Shown: one piece after another, positions 1 through 10,104 of the stretch
Layout of the letters: the number at the start of each line of letters is the position of its first letter
Numbering within the stretch: position 1 is the first letter of the stretch
From: Solirubrobacter sp963798325
GTDB taxonomy: Bacteria > Actinomycetota > Thermoleophilia > Solirubrobacterales > Solirubrobacteraceae
Length of the DNA: 64,000 bases
Assembly (NCBI GenBank): GCA_963798325.1
Contig: CAWCSS010000001.1
Coordinates: 1,550,001 to 1,614,000, forward strand
Direction: 5' to 3'
Notes under the pieces: generated by a model
What the model saw: the letters and a program-made list of their open reading frames with translations, nothing else
What the model was told of the DNA's origin: nothing
Database searches by the model: none
Program-made: the position numbers and the translations under genes

Positions 1-1949
1 CGCAGGGGCTCCGGGAGCGGTTCCGCGTGCACGATCGACAGGGCCCGCGTCGCGCGGGTCAGCGCCGTGTACAACCCGCCGACGCCGCCGTCCGGGCGTT
101 CGCGCAGCATCGCCGCGGGCTCGACGACGACGATCCCGTCGAACTCCAGCCCCTTGGCCACGTGCAGGTCCAACAGGTTGATCCCGGCGCCCAGCGACGC
201 GTGGATGGCGTCGGCGTAGTCCACACCCGCCAGCCCCGCGCGCACCTCGTCGAGCAGTGCCAGCGGCGCGACCACGCCGACGCTCCCGACCGCCGCGGAC
301 AACCGCGCCGCCTCGGCGGCCACCGTCGCGCCCACATCGGACGTCGACACCGCCACCGGTTCGATCGGCGCCGAGCGCACGCCCTCGGGAGCGGGCGCGC
401 CGGGCGGCAGCAGCGTGCCCGCGATCGCCAGGAACTCGTTCGGCACGCGGTAGGAGATGACCAGCTCGGAGACCTCGTGGCTGTCCACACCCGCCTCCCC
501 CAGCACCGTCTCCCAGTCCGAGACGCCGGCGTCGGCGGTCCGCTGGGCGAGGTCGCCGAGGATCGTCAGCGACCCACCGCGCGCCCGCCGGACGGTCATG
601 CGCAGCTCCATCGGCGTGAGGTTCTGCGCCTCGTCCACGACGACGTGGCCGAAGCGCCGGAAGGACGGCTCGATCAGCCACACGGCCTCGTCGAGCAGCG
701 CGACGTCGGTCGGCGTCATGTCCTTGCGCTTGACCGCCGCGCTCGAAGCCAGCAGCAACGCGATCTCCTCCTCGGACAACAGATCGCCCGCCACCCGCGC
801 CAGCCGCGCCTTGTTCTTGAACAGCTTCTCGACGAGCCCCTCGGGCGTCTCGCGCGGCCAGGCGCGCGTCGCCAGCCGCTGGTACTCCTTGGTCTTGCGG
901 ACCGTCGACAGCGCGTCCTCCTCGGACGCCAGCGAGCCCGGATCGAACACGCGCGACGCGATCATCCCCGCGAGCCGCTCGCGGAACGCGACACGGCCCG
1001 CCTCGTAGGAGAACGTGCGAGCACGGACCGCGTCCACCAGCTCCCGCTGCTCGGCCGCCGTGACCGTCACGGTCAGCCGCCGCGAGAACGGAATCTCGAC
1101 GTCCTCGAACGTCAGCCGGTCCCACAACAGCCGCCGCAGCACGACCGCGATCCGCGCGCTGCCCTTGACCGTGGCGAGCTCGCGCGTCTCGTCGATCTCG
1201 CCGTGCGGCTTGGACACCAGCGAGCCGATCGGCCGCTGCTCGACGCCGCCCTCGCCGAGCGCCGGCAGCACCTGCTCGATGTAGCGGATGAAGGTCTCGT
1301 TCGGGCCGACCACCAGGACGCCTTCGCGCCCCAGCTGCGGGTTCGAATACAGCAGCCAGGCGGCGCGATGGAGACCCACGGCCGTCTTGCCGGTCCCGGG
1401 CCCGCCCTGGATCACCAACGCACCCTCCACATCGCGCGCGATCAGCTCGTACTGGTCCGGCGTGATCGTGGAGATGATCTGGCGCATCTCGCCGACGCGC
1501 TGGCGCGTGATGTCCTCGACGATCGCCTCGGTCAGGTGGTCCTCGAACGTCGTCGAGAGCCGCTCGTCGACGAACCCGAGCACCGTCCGGTCCTCGATGT
1601 CCAGCCGCCGGCGCCGCGTCAGCCCCTGCGGTTCGTGCTCGGTGGCGGTGTAGAACGGCTCGGCGGCGGGCGCGCGCCAGTTCACCGACAGCAGCTCGTT
1701 CTCCGGGCTCCAGACGGCGTGGCGTCCGACGTACAGGGCGTCGCCGTCGATGCGATCGACCCGTCCGAAGTACAGCGGCCCGCTCGCGTCGGTGTAGACG
1801 CGGATGCGCTCACGGCGCATCGCCTCCAGCGCCTCGTTGGCGTAATCGTCGCCGCTGCGGTGCCTGCGCCCGGTCAGCGCGGCGAACGCGGCGTCATACG
1901 CGGCACCGGTCTCGTCCAGGTGCCGTTGCTCATCGTCCAGCTCCCCCAT
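1..1949 (-). CDS. HelD-like superfamily 1 helicase, partial at left edge
   Basis: The ATG is at 1949 and the frame stays open to base 1, giving about 649 codons; the C-terminus lies outside the window. The Walker A motif is GGPGTGKT near residue 180 in the context VIQGGPGTGKTAVGLHR, typical of the HelD/UvrD-like family. A DEAQNL Walker B-type motif lies near residue 440, and the last visible part (GLYTALTRATRAL) is helicase motif VI. HelD proteins bind RNA polymerase and release stalled or drug-bound complexes; the actinobacterial relative HelR is linked to rifamycin tolerance. That role is known for the family and not shown here. The gene is divergent from an ABC-F ATPase with a 28-base gap. 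No frameshift was found over the visible length. Confidence 0.88.
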   Translation of the reverse strand, partial: MGELDDEQRHLDETGAAYDAAFAALTGRRHRSGDDYANEALEAMRRERIRVYTDASGPLYFGRVDRIDGDALYVGRHAVWSPENELLSVNWRAPAAEPFYTATEHEPQGLTRRRRLDIEDRTVLGFVDERLSTTFEDHLTEAIVEDITRQRVGEMRQIISTITPDQYELIARDVEGALVIQGGPGTGKTAVGLHRAAWLLYSNPQLGREGVLVVGPNETFIRYIEQVLPALGEGGVEQRPIGSLVSKPHGEIDETRELATVKGSARIAVVLRRLLWDRLTFEDVEIPFSRRLTVTVTAAEQRELVDAVRARTFSYEAGRVAFRERLAGMIASRVFDPGSLASEEDALSTVRKTKEYQRLATRAWPRETPEGLVEKLFKNKARLARVAGDLLSEEEIALLLASSAAVKRKDMTPTDVALLDEAVWLIEPSFRRFGHVVVDEAQNLTPMELRMTVRRARGGSLTILGDLAQRTADAGVSDWETVLGEAGVDSHEVSELVISYRVPNEFLAIAGTLLPPGAPAPEGVRSAPIEPVAVSTSDVGATVAAEAARLSAAVGSVGVVAPLALLDEVRAGLAGVDYADAIHASLGAGINLLDLHVAKGLEFDGIVVVEPAAMLRERPDGGVGGLYTALTRATRALSIVHAEPLPEPL

Positions 1950-1977
1950 GCGACAGATCGTAGGCTGATGGCCTGCA

Positions 1978-3754
<1,777 letters not shown>

Positions 3755-3772
3755 CCTGGTCCGTGGACCAGG
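3755..3772 (+). terminator. Hairpin after the ABC-F gene
   Basis: A perfect 8-bp inverted repeat, CCTGGTCC-GT-GGACCAGG, starts immediately after the ABC-F stop codon (3752-3754). It lies in the 52-base gap before the next gene on the same strand. There is no U-tract, so it would be an atypical terminator or an mRNA 3'-end stabiliser. Confidence 0.45.
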
Positions 3773-3806
3773 AAACGGCCACGGGCCCGGGTGTACGTTC
3801 CGCGGG

Positions 3807-4913
3807 ATGCGACGACTGATCCTCACCGCGGCGTTGCTGCTCGCCGTGCCCGCCGCCGCACACGCCCAGGCGCCGGTCCTGGCGACCAACGGCAGCACGC
3901 TGCAGGCCGCTCCGAACCTCAACCTCCCCGGAGGCGCGAACCAATGCGCGGCGCGCCCCTACATCGGCCTGGGCGCCGGGCAGATCCAGTTCATCAACAC
4001 CGGCCAGAGCACGTGCATGTGGTTCTCGACGCAGTACGGCCCGACCGGGGACATCATCGCCAACACCTACGTCCCGCGCGGCGCCGGGTACGTCACCCGG
4101 GTGCGGGTGCGCAGCGGCGACGCGCCCGCGCCGCTGCAGTTCGCGATCCTCGGCTCCGGCGGCGGGCTGTGCTGCACGACGCAGCGCGTCTCCCCCGTCT
4201 TCCAGCCGCAGCCCAACCAGATCAACGAGTTCACGGTGAACCTGCCGGCGGGCTCGGGCGTCGGCGCCACCAACGGCTCGCAGTACAACGACATCCTCGT
4301 CGTCCAGGTCGCCGGGCCCGGCTCGCTGCCGGTCAACGACCGCGGCGCGCACGGCTTCATCTTCGACTCGCCCGCCAACCAGGCGCGCGCGTCGTTCCTG
4401 CATCCGGCGCTGGCCGCGGGCGCGTCGAACACCGACGTGGGGATCATGGACGGCTACGAGGTGCTGCTCCAGTACGACTGGTGCGGCGTGCCGATGACGC
4501 TCGGCGCCCCGGCCCCGGTCGCGCCGGCGGACCCCAACGCGTGCACCGCTCCCGTCGCGACCGCGCCGCCGGTCGGTCCGGCGGTCACCCCGGTGCAGGC
4601 GCCGATCCCGCTCGAGGTCGCCGCCCGCACCGCCCTGGTGCGCTCGAACATCGCGTCGCTGCGGTTCAAGTGCATCCTCGACGCCACCTGCCGGGGCAGC
4701 ATCCGGCTGCTCCCGCGCGGCGCCGCCGCCGCGAAGGTCGCCACCTACGGCACGGCCAAGTACACGATCAAGGCCAAGAAGACCGTCCGCATCAAGGTCA
4801 AGCTCTCCAGCGCCGGGCGCAAGGCGCTGAAGCGCAAGAAGAAGCTCCCGGTGACGATCGCCGTCACCTCCGGCACGTCGTCCTGGACGCTGACCGCCAC
4901 GCTGAAGCGCTAG
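3807..4913 (+). CDS. Secreted protein of unknown function with basic C-terminal domain
   Basis: 368 residues. The N-terminus MRRLILTAALLLAVPAAAHAQ is a clear Sec signal peptide with an Ala-x-Ala cleavage site. The middle contains several Cys residues (CAARPY, CMWF, GGLCCTTQ, DWCGVP) that could form disulfides outside the cell. The last 110 residues contain a conserved-looking beta segment (SLRFKCILDATCRGSIRLL) followed by a lysine-rich stretch (KAKKTVRIKVKLSSAGRKAL). Such lysine-rich Ig-like tails recur in secreted proteins of Solirubrobacter-like bacteria, and another appears at 58997-60238 here. I do not recognise a catalytic domain. Start chosen because the signal peptide begins at the ATG. 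Confidence 0.8.
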   Translation: MRRLILTAALLLAVPAAAHAQAPVLATNGSTLQAAPNLNLPGGANQCAARPYIGLGAGQIQFINTGQSTCMWFSTQYGPTGDIIANTYVPRGAGYVTRVRVRSGDAPAPLQFAILGSGGGLCCTTQRVSPVFQPQPNQINEFTVNLPAGSGVGATNGSQYNDILVVQVAGPGSLPVNDRGAHGFIFDSPANQARASFLHPALAAGASNTDVGIMDGYEVLLQYDWCGVPMTLGAPAPVAPADPNACTAPVATAPPVGPAVTPVQAPIPLEVAARTALVRSNIASLRFKCILDATCRGSIRLLPRGAAAAKVATYGTAKYTIKAKKTVRIKVKLSSAGRKALKRKKKLPVTIAVTSGTSSWTLTATLKR

Positions 4914-4928
4914 CAATACGCTGGACGT

Positions 4929-5430
4929 GTGTCCTGGCGCGTCTACAGCGATCCCTTCCAGCACGCGCTGATCGCCGCCGCGGTCAGCGCGCCGCTCGTG
5001 CCGTCGGCCGGGCCGCGTGTGCTCGCCACCGCGGCCGTCGCGGCGCGTGGCGATCGACGTCGATCACGCCGTCGCCGCCCGCTCACTGCGGGTCGGCGCG
5101 ATGATCACGCTCGACGTCCGCCCGCGCTCCCACAGCCTGCTCACCGCGACGGCGGTCGGCGCGATCGCGGGCACGCTCGCCGGCCCCGCCCAGGGGTGGG
5201 CGGCGTTCAGCGGGCTCGTCTCGCATCTGTTGCACGACGCGGGGGACGGCGCCGCGCCGACGCCGATGCTGTGGCCGGTGCGGCCCGCGCGTCAGCTCGG
5301 GCGGCGCTGGCAGGTCGCGGCCACGGCCGCGCTGCTGGTCGGTTCGGTGCTGGTCAGCCGCGCCACGGCCAGCGGGACTTCCCACGCGTCTGACGACGAC
5401 GGCGGAACAGCTCCCCCGCGAACAGCGTGA
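4929..5430 (+). CDS. YdjM-like membrane-bound metal-dependent hydrolase, frameshifted
   Basis: Starts with GTG as MSWRVYSDPFQHALIAAAVS and continues, after a one-base slip near 5044, as AIDVDHAVAARSLRVGAM. The pairing of a DVDH motif with a later RPRSHSLLTATAVG motif and hydrophobic segments resembles the YdjM/DUF457 family of inner-membrane metal-dependent hydrolases, which keep Asp/His metal ligands in these places. About 166 residues after correction. The 3' end overlaps the convergent glycosyltransferase gene by 77 bases. Substrate unknown; family assignment is moderate because the protein is short. Confidence 0.6.
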
Positions 5431-6094
5431 GCCCGATCGTGACGACGAGCTCGACCGCGCGGCGTCCGCGGAACGAGGACTCGCCGTGCTCGCGCTGGCG
5501 CATCTGCACCGGCACCTCGAGCAGCCGCAGCTTGGCGTCGGTGATGCGCACCAGCGCCTCCACCTCCGGCGCGTCGCACACGTAGGGATCGGCCAGCAGC
5601 GCCAGCGCGCTGCGGTTGACCGCGTAGAGGCCGCTGGTGCCGTCCGAGATCGCCTGCCCGAGCCGCAGTCGCATCAGCAGCCGCAGCAACGAGGTGCCGA
5701 GCACCCGCTCCGGCGTCGGCGTGTAGTGGCCCGAGTCCGGCAGAAAGCGCGAGCCGATCGCGACGTCGCACTCGCCGGAGCGCACCAGCTCGAGCATCCG
5801 CTTGAGCTCCTCCGGCGGGTGCTGGCCGTCGGCGTCGAGGCGCCCGCAGAAGTCGTAGTCGCGCACCAGCGCCTGCCGGTACCCCTCGGCGATGCCCTGC
5901 TTGAGCCCGCGGTTCTCCCCGAAGGAGACGACGTCGGCGCCGTTGGCCTTGGCCACGGCGGCGGTCGCGTCGGTCGAGCCGTCGTCGATCACCAGCAGGT
6001 CGGCGTCCGGGATCGTGCGGTGGGCGTCGGCCAGCACCTCGGGCAGCGACGCCTGCTCGTTCCACGCCGGGATGAAGATGATCGTGCCCGCCAC
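5354..6094 (-). CDS. Glycosyltransferase family 2 (dolichol-phosphate mannose synthase-like)
   Basis: 246 residues from a GTG start. The N-terminus IIFIPAWNEQASLPEVL, the DDGSTDAT motif and the metal-binding RLDADGQHPPEEL (DxD-like) are signatures of GT2 enzymes with the GT-A fold. AIGSRFLPDSG and ISDGTSGLYAVNRSAL match the polyprenyl-phosphate mannosyl/glucosyl transferase subgroup. It would use a nucleotide sugar and a lipid-phosphate or similar acceptor at the cytoplasmic membrane face. No long C-terminal membrane domain is present, as in short DPM1-type enzymes. It is convergent with the upstream YdjM-like gene and followed closely (on the same strand, upstream) by a methyltransferase. 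Confidence 0.85.
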   Translation of the reverse strand: MAGTIIFIPAWNEQASLPEVLADAHRTIPDADLLVIDDGSTDATAAVAKANGADVVSFGENRGLKQGIAEGYRQALVRDYDFCGRLDADGQHPPEELKRMLELVRSGECDVAIGSRFLPDSGHYTPTPERVLGTSLLRLLMRLRLGQAISDGTSGLYAVNRSALALLADPYVCDAPEVEALVRITDAKLRLLEVPVQMRQREHGESSFRGRRAVELVVTIGLTLFAGELFRRRRQTRGKSRWPWRG

Positions 6095-6104
6095 GCACGA
6101 GAGA

Positions 6105-7142
6105 CTACGCCCGTGCCTCGTAGACGTGGTTGAAGGGGGTCTCGGCGACGCGGCGGAAGCGCGTGAACCCGGCCTCTCCGACGACCGCGGCGATCCGCGC
6201 CTCGCCCGCCTGCGCGCCGAGCGCGAGCCCGACGTCCTGCGAGAGCGAGGCCGGCGTGCACAGCAGCGTCGAGAAGCCGTAGTACGCGCGCCCGACCGGG
6301 TGCAGGTTGTCCTCGACGCGATCGCCCGCGGCGGGCTCGACGATCATCCACGTGCCGTCGTCGGCCAGCGTGCGCAGCACGTGCCGCGCGGCGCCCACGG
6401 GGTCGCCCATGTCGTGCAGGCAGTCGAACATCGTCACCAGGTCGTAGCCCTCGCCGCCGTACGCGGCCGCGGGCGCGGCGTCGAAGCGCACGCGGCCGTT
6501 GAGGCCGGCCTGCACCGCGCGCTCGCGCGCCGTCTCGATCGAGCCCGCGTGGTAGTCGGAGCCCACGAACGTCGACGCCGGGAACGCCTGCGCCATCAGG
6601 ATCGTCGAGGCGCCGTGCCCGCAGCCGACGTCGGCCACGCGCGCGCCGCTGCGCAGCCGCTCGACGACGCCGTCCAGCGCGGGCAGCCACGCCCCGATCA
6701 GGTTCGCGTTATAGCCCGGCCGGAAGAAGCGCTCACAGCCGTCGTGCACGTGTGCGTCGTGCTCGTGCCAGCCGACGCCGCCACCGTCGCGAACGGCCTC
6801 GGTGATGCGCGGCGAGTCGAGCACCGAGCCCAGCGCGAGCTCGAAGAAACCGGGCAGGAAGTAGGGACTGTCCTCGTCGGTGAGCGCGACCGCCTGCTCG
6901 GGCTCGAGCCGGTAGCGGCCGTCCTCGTGGGTCACGTAGCCGCCGGCGGCCTGGGCGTTGAGCCACTCGCGCACGTAGCGCTCGGTGGTCCCGGTGCGCT
7001 CGGCGAGCTCGCCGGGGGTGAGCGGGCCGTCGGTCAGTGCGCGGTAGAGGCCGAGCCGGTCGCCCATCACGACCAGCGCGGTGTTGAGCGTGGCGCCGAC
7101 CTCGTCGACGGCACGAAAGACGAACTCCTCGATCGTGGGCAT
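6105..7142 (-). CDS. Class I SAM-dependent methyltransferase with N-terminal winged helix
   Basis: 345 residues starting MPTIEEFVFRAVDEVGATLN; the ATG at 7142 was preferred over an in-frame TTG at 7178. The first 90 residues form a helix-rich dimerisation/winged-helix part (GELAERTGTTERYVREWLNA), as in O-methyltransferases. The SAM-binding motif I is ARVADVGCGHGAST, with an acidic residue (GSDYH) after strand 2. The small molecule methylated cannot be deduced. It ends 10 bases from the glycosyltransferase start on the same strand, so the two may be co-transcribed, and it is divergent from the LysR gene. Confidence 0.85.
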   Translation of the reverse strand: MPTIEEFVFRAVDEVGATLNTALVVMGDRLGLYRALTDGPLTPGELAERTGTTERYVREWLNAQAAGGYVTHEDGRYRLEPEQAVALTDEDSPYFLPGFFELALGSVLDSPRITEAVRDGGGVGWHEHDAHVHDGCERFFRPGYNANLIGAWLPALDGVVERLRSGARVADVGCGHGASTILMAQAFPASTFVGSDYHAGSIETARERAVQAGLNGRVRFDAAPAAAYGGEGYDLVTMFDCLHDMGDPVGAARHVLRTLADDGTWMIVEPAAGDRVEDNLHPVGRAYYGFSTLLCTPASLSQDVGLALGAQAGEARIAAVVGEAGFTRFRRVAETPFNHVYEARA

Positions 7143-7211
7143 GAGCCGAGCGTCCCAGCCACGGACTATCAGTTGCAATTGCTATGCGCGAACGCACTAT
7201 AAGTGTCACTG
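7143..7211. promoter_or_regulatory. Divergent control region of methyltransferase and LysR gene
   Basis: A 69-base gap, AT-richer than its surroundings, holds a palindrome GCAATTGC (7175-7182) inside TTGCAATTGCTATGCGCGAA. LysR regulators usually bind T-N11-A type dyads between themselves and a divergent target, so this is a natural operator candidate. Inference only. Confidence 0.4.
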
Positions 7212-8106
7212 ATGCTGGACGTGCGGCGCATGCGGGTGCTCTCGGAGGTCGCCGCGCGGCGCTCGTTCTCCGCGGCGGCCGACGCGCTCGGCGCTCACGC
7301 AGTCGGCGGTCAGCCAGCACGTCGCGGCGCTCGAACGCGAGGTCGGGCTGCCGCTGGTCGAGCGCGGGATGCGCCCGGTCGAGCTGACCGAGGCCGGCTT
7401 CGCGCTCACCCGCCACGCGAGCGGGATCTTCGCCCGCCTCGACGGCGCCGAGCAGGAGCTCGGGGAGCTCGCCCGCAGACGGTCAGGGCGCCTGCGTTTC
7501 GGCAGCTTCCCGACCGCGCTGGCCACGCTTGCGCCGCGCGCGTTCGCCCGGTTCCGCCAGCGACCACCCGGCCGTCACGCTGACCGTCGTCGACGACCAC
7601 CTGCAGCGCCTGCTCCCGCGCCTGGACGCCGGCGAGCTCGACCTCGCGCTGATCTACGACCACCCCGCGCTGCCCGACATCGCCGCCCGTGACTTCGAGC
7701 GCATACCGCTGCTGGACGACGAGTTCCGCGGCCGTGCTGCCGGCCGGCCATCGGCTCGCGCGCCGCAAGCGCGCGCTCGGCGCTGGCCGACCTCGCGAGC
7801 GAGCCGTGGATCGGCGGCGGACCGACGAGCGCGTGGTTCCGGATCGTGCGACCACGCCTGCCGGCCGCCGGCTTCGCGCCCGCGGTGGGCTTCCGCTCCG
7901 ACGACGACGTGGCCGTGCAGGCGCTCGTCGCCGCCGGGCTCGGCGTCTCGGTCATCCCGGGGCTCGCCGTGACCTATCCGCTGCCGGGGCTGGAGGTGCG
8001 CACGGTGCGCTGCGCGCCCGTCCGCCAGATCTCCGCCGCGCGCGACGCCCGGCGGCTACCGCGGCCCCGCGGTCGACGCGATGCTGGCGGTGCCTGCGCG
8101 CGATGA
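7212..8106 (+). CDS. LysR-family transcriptional regulator, multiply frameshifted
   Basis: The N-terminus MLDVRRMRVLSEVAARRSFS is the LysR winged helix-turn-helix. After slips near 7290, 7560, 7730, 7779 and 8047 the other parts read in order: AVSQHVAALEREVGLPLVER, TEAGFALTRHA, DHPAVTLTVVDDHLQRLLPR, LPAGHRLARRKRAL, VRPRLPAAGFAPAVGF and GLGVSVIPGLAVTYP. Together they make a complete DNA-binding domain and substrate-binding domain of about 295 residues. Each slip is one extra base. The precise 3' end is unsure because the frame is disturbed near the stop; it abuts or overlaps the next gene. It probably controls the divergent methyltransferase and/or the downstream luciferase-like gene. Confidence 0.7.
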
Positions 8107-8915
8107 TCTACGGCGCGCACCTGCCGCTGATCGGCGCGCCGACTGCGACCTGTGCGCCTACGCGCGCCACGGCCGCCGCGCTCGGCTACGGCGTCCTGTG
8201 CGCCAACGACCACCTGCTCTTCCGCCGCCCGTGGCTGGACGGCCCGACGGCGCTCGCGTCGGTGATCGAGGCCTCGGGCGACATGACCCTGGCCACCACG
8301 GTCGCGCTGCCGGTCATCCGCGGCCCGATCCAGACGGCCAAGCTGCTCGGGGCGCTCGACATCCTCTCCGACGGGCGGCTGATCGCGGGCGTCGGGCCCG
8401 GCTCCTCGCGTGACGACTACGCGGCGGCGGCGATCCCGTTCGACGAGCGCTGGCCGCGCTTCGACGCGGCCGTGGGCGAGCTGCGCTCGCTGCTGGCCGA
8501 GCTCGAACCGCGCCCCATCGGGCCGCCGCTGTGGATCGCCAGCTGGGGCTCGCAGGCCGGCATGCGCCGCGTCGCTCGACTCGGCGACGGCTGGCTCGCC
8601 TCGGGCTACAACACCACCCCGGAGGCCTTCGCGAGGCGCAGAGCCGCCGTCCCGGACCTCCCCAACGCGATCGCGACGATGTGGTTCTACGTCACCGAGT
8701 CGCGCCGCGGAGGCCGAACGCCGGCTCGACGACCTCGCGACCCTGCTCGCCCGCCCGCTCGACTCCCTGCGCGGCCCTCCCGATCGGCTCGGCCGAGCAC
8801 TGCGCGCAACGGATCACGGCCTTCGCCCAGGCGGGCGCCGAGCGCATCTTCGTCTGGCCGCTGGCCGACGAGGCTGCGCCAGCTCGAGCGCTTCAAGGAC
8901 GCCGTTGGCACCTAA
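8103..8915 (+). CDS. Luciferase-like (LLM class, F420-type) oxidoreductase, frameshifted
   Basis: Starts MIYGAHLPLIG and contains LGYGVLCANDHLLFRRPW, MTLATTVALPVIRGPIQ, LDILSDGRLIAGVGPGSS and PLWIASWGSQAGMRRVARLG, the usual strands of the bacterial luciferase-like TIM barrel. Members use F420 or FMN to oxidise small alcohols, aldehydes or sulfonates. Frame slips near 8135, 8171, 8705, 8773 and 8873 each behave as extra bases; after correction the end reads GSAEHCAQRITAFAQAGAE and LRQLERFKDAVGT. The length of about 265 residues is on the short side for the family. The stop codon lies inside a palindromic repeat. Translation is probably coupled to the LysR gene. Confidence 0.7.
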   Translation: MIYGAHLPLIGAPTATCAPTRATAAALGYGVLCANDHLLFRRPWLDGPTALASVIEASGDMTLATTVALPVIRGPIQTAKLLGALDILSDGRLIAGVGPGSSRDDYAAAAIPFDERWPRFDAAVGELRSLLAELEPRPIGPPLWIASWGSQAGMRRVARLGDGWLASGYNTTPEAFARRRAAVPDLPNAIATMWFYVTESRRGGRTPARRPRDPARPPARLPARPSRSARPSTARNGSRPSPRRAPSASSSGRWPTRLRQLERFKDAVGT

Positions 8916-8958
8916 AGCCCCCCTAAAGGGGACAGTCCCCTTTAGGGTTGCTTTAGGT
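8910..8958. repeat. Nested palindromic repeat (CCTAAAGGGG family), copy 1
   Basis: An inner perfect inverted repeat has 12-bp arms, CCCTAAAGGGGA at 8921-8932 and its complement at 8936-8947, with a CAG loop. It sits inside an outer repeat, ACCTAAAGC at 8910-8918 with its complement at 8950-8958. The stop codon of the luciferase-like gene (8913-8915) is within the left outer arm and the convergent gene stops at 8963. It can serve as a bidirectional terminator. A second copy of the same core is at 50334-50364, which argues for a dispersed REP-like family. Confidence 0.75.
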
Positions 8959-8962
8959 CCAC

Positions 8963-10054
8963 CTAGAGGCCTAGATCGGCCGCCATGACCGCGAAGACCT
9001 TGCGGCTGCCGGCGAACTCGGTCAGGGAGTACACCCGGCCCGAGACCGCGTAGGTCACGTCCTCCGCACCCGTCGGCCAGGAGCGGCGGAAGAGCGGGTT
9101 CGCGCCGCGACCGCTCGCCCACAGGCCCGGTGCGCTGCTGAAGCTCGAGGAGAGGCCGATCCTGCCGCCCTTCATCAGCGCGCCCTGGATGCTCGGGACA
9201 TCGGTCGCGCGCCACGCGCCGAGCGCGACCGCGGTCGGGCCCAGCAGGCCGGTGTCCTGGTTGACCTTCCAGCGGAAGATGCGCCCGCCGACGGCCCGCT
9301 CGCGGAACTCGCTGGTGACCAGCGCGTGGTTGGCCTGCGAGCGGTCCACGGATACCGAGGAGAACACGACACCGGGGTTGTTGGGCGTGGTGTAGACGCC
9401 CGCCTGCGGAAGGATGTAGCGGTAGCCGAGCGTCTCGTTCTCGCGTTTGGCCGGGACCTTGATGATGTGGCGCATGTCGAACACGCGCAGGCCGGTGCCG
9501 GTCTGGGCGACGTAGAGGTAGTTGCCGTACCAGGCGATCCCGCCGGCGTGGGTGTCGACGAGGCCGAAGGAGCCGTGGGCGTTCGGGACGACGAGCAGGA
9601 TGTGGCGGTACTTCGCGCCGTCGAGCTTGTCGGCGTTGACGACCGTGATCCGCCCGCCCTTGCCGTTGTTGGAGTACCAGCTGACCAGCAGTTCCTTGTG
9701 GCCGCCGACCACCGCGTCACCGCCCACCGCGTCGCTTGAGCCGGTGATTCCCTGCGGGATCCAGTAGCCGACGCCGTTGTCGCCGCTGTCCCAGCCGAAG
9801 CTGGCCACGGTCCCCGGCGTCGGCGGGGACGCCGACGTCGTGGTGCGATTGGCGTGCTCGACCACTTCGCGCATGCCCACGGGGTTGCCGTAGTTGCGCT
9901 CCAGCGCGCGGATGCGCGCGTAGGCCGCGTCGTTGAGCCCCGTCCGCGTCATCGAGAAGTTGGCCTTGTTGAGGGCGTCGAAGCCGACCGCGGCGGCACG
10001 GCCTGGGGCGATCAACGCGGCGGCCGTCACGGCCAAAACGATCGTTCGTTTCAT
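8963..10054 (-). CDS. Secreted beta-propeller-like protein of unknown function
   Basis: 363 residues with a signal peptide, MKRTIVLAVTAAALIAPGRAAA. The mature part is rich in Gly, aromatic residues and repeated short beta-strand patterns (GRITVVNADKLDGAKYRHIL, GIAWYGNYLYVAQTGTGLRV, GGRIFRWKVNQDTGLL, RVYSLTEFAGSRKVFAV), which suggest a propeller of six or so blades. No catalytic motif is recognised. Similar proteins in Streptomyces are annotated only as secreted proteins. It is divergent from the cyclase gene, with about 50 bases between the starts. Confidence 0.8.
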   Translation of the reverse strand: MKRTIVLAVTAAALIAPGRAAAVGFDALNKANFSMTRTGLNDAAYARIRALERNYGNPVGMREVVEHANRTTTSASPPTPGTVASFGWDSGDNGVGYWIPQGITGSSDAVGGDAVVGGHKELLVSWYSNNGKGGRITVVNADKLDGAKYRHILLVVPNAHGSFGLVDTHAGGIAWYGNYLYVAQTGTGLRVFDMRHIIKVPAKRENETLGYRYILPQAGVYTTPNNPGVVFSSVSVDRSQANHALVTSEFRERAVGGRIFRWKVNQDTGLLGPTAVALGAWRATDVPSIQGALMKGGRIGLSSSFSSAPGLWASGRGANPLFRRSWPTGAEDVTYAVSGRVYSLTEFAGSRKVFAVMAADLGL

Positions 10055-10104
10055 CGAAAGGCCCCTACCCGTAATCTTCCGGGTTCTTACCAGAAGGGGG
10101 TTCC

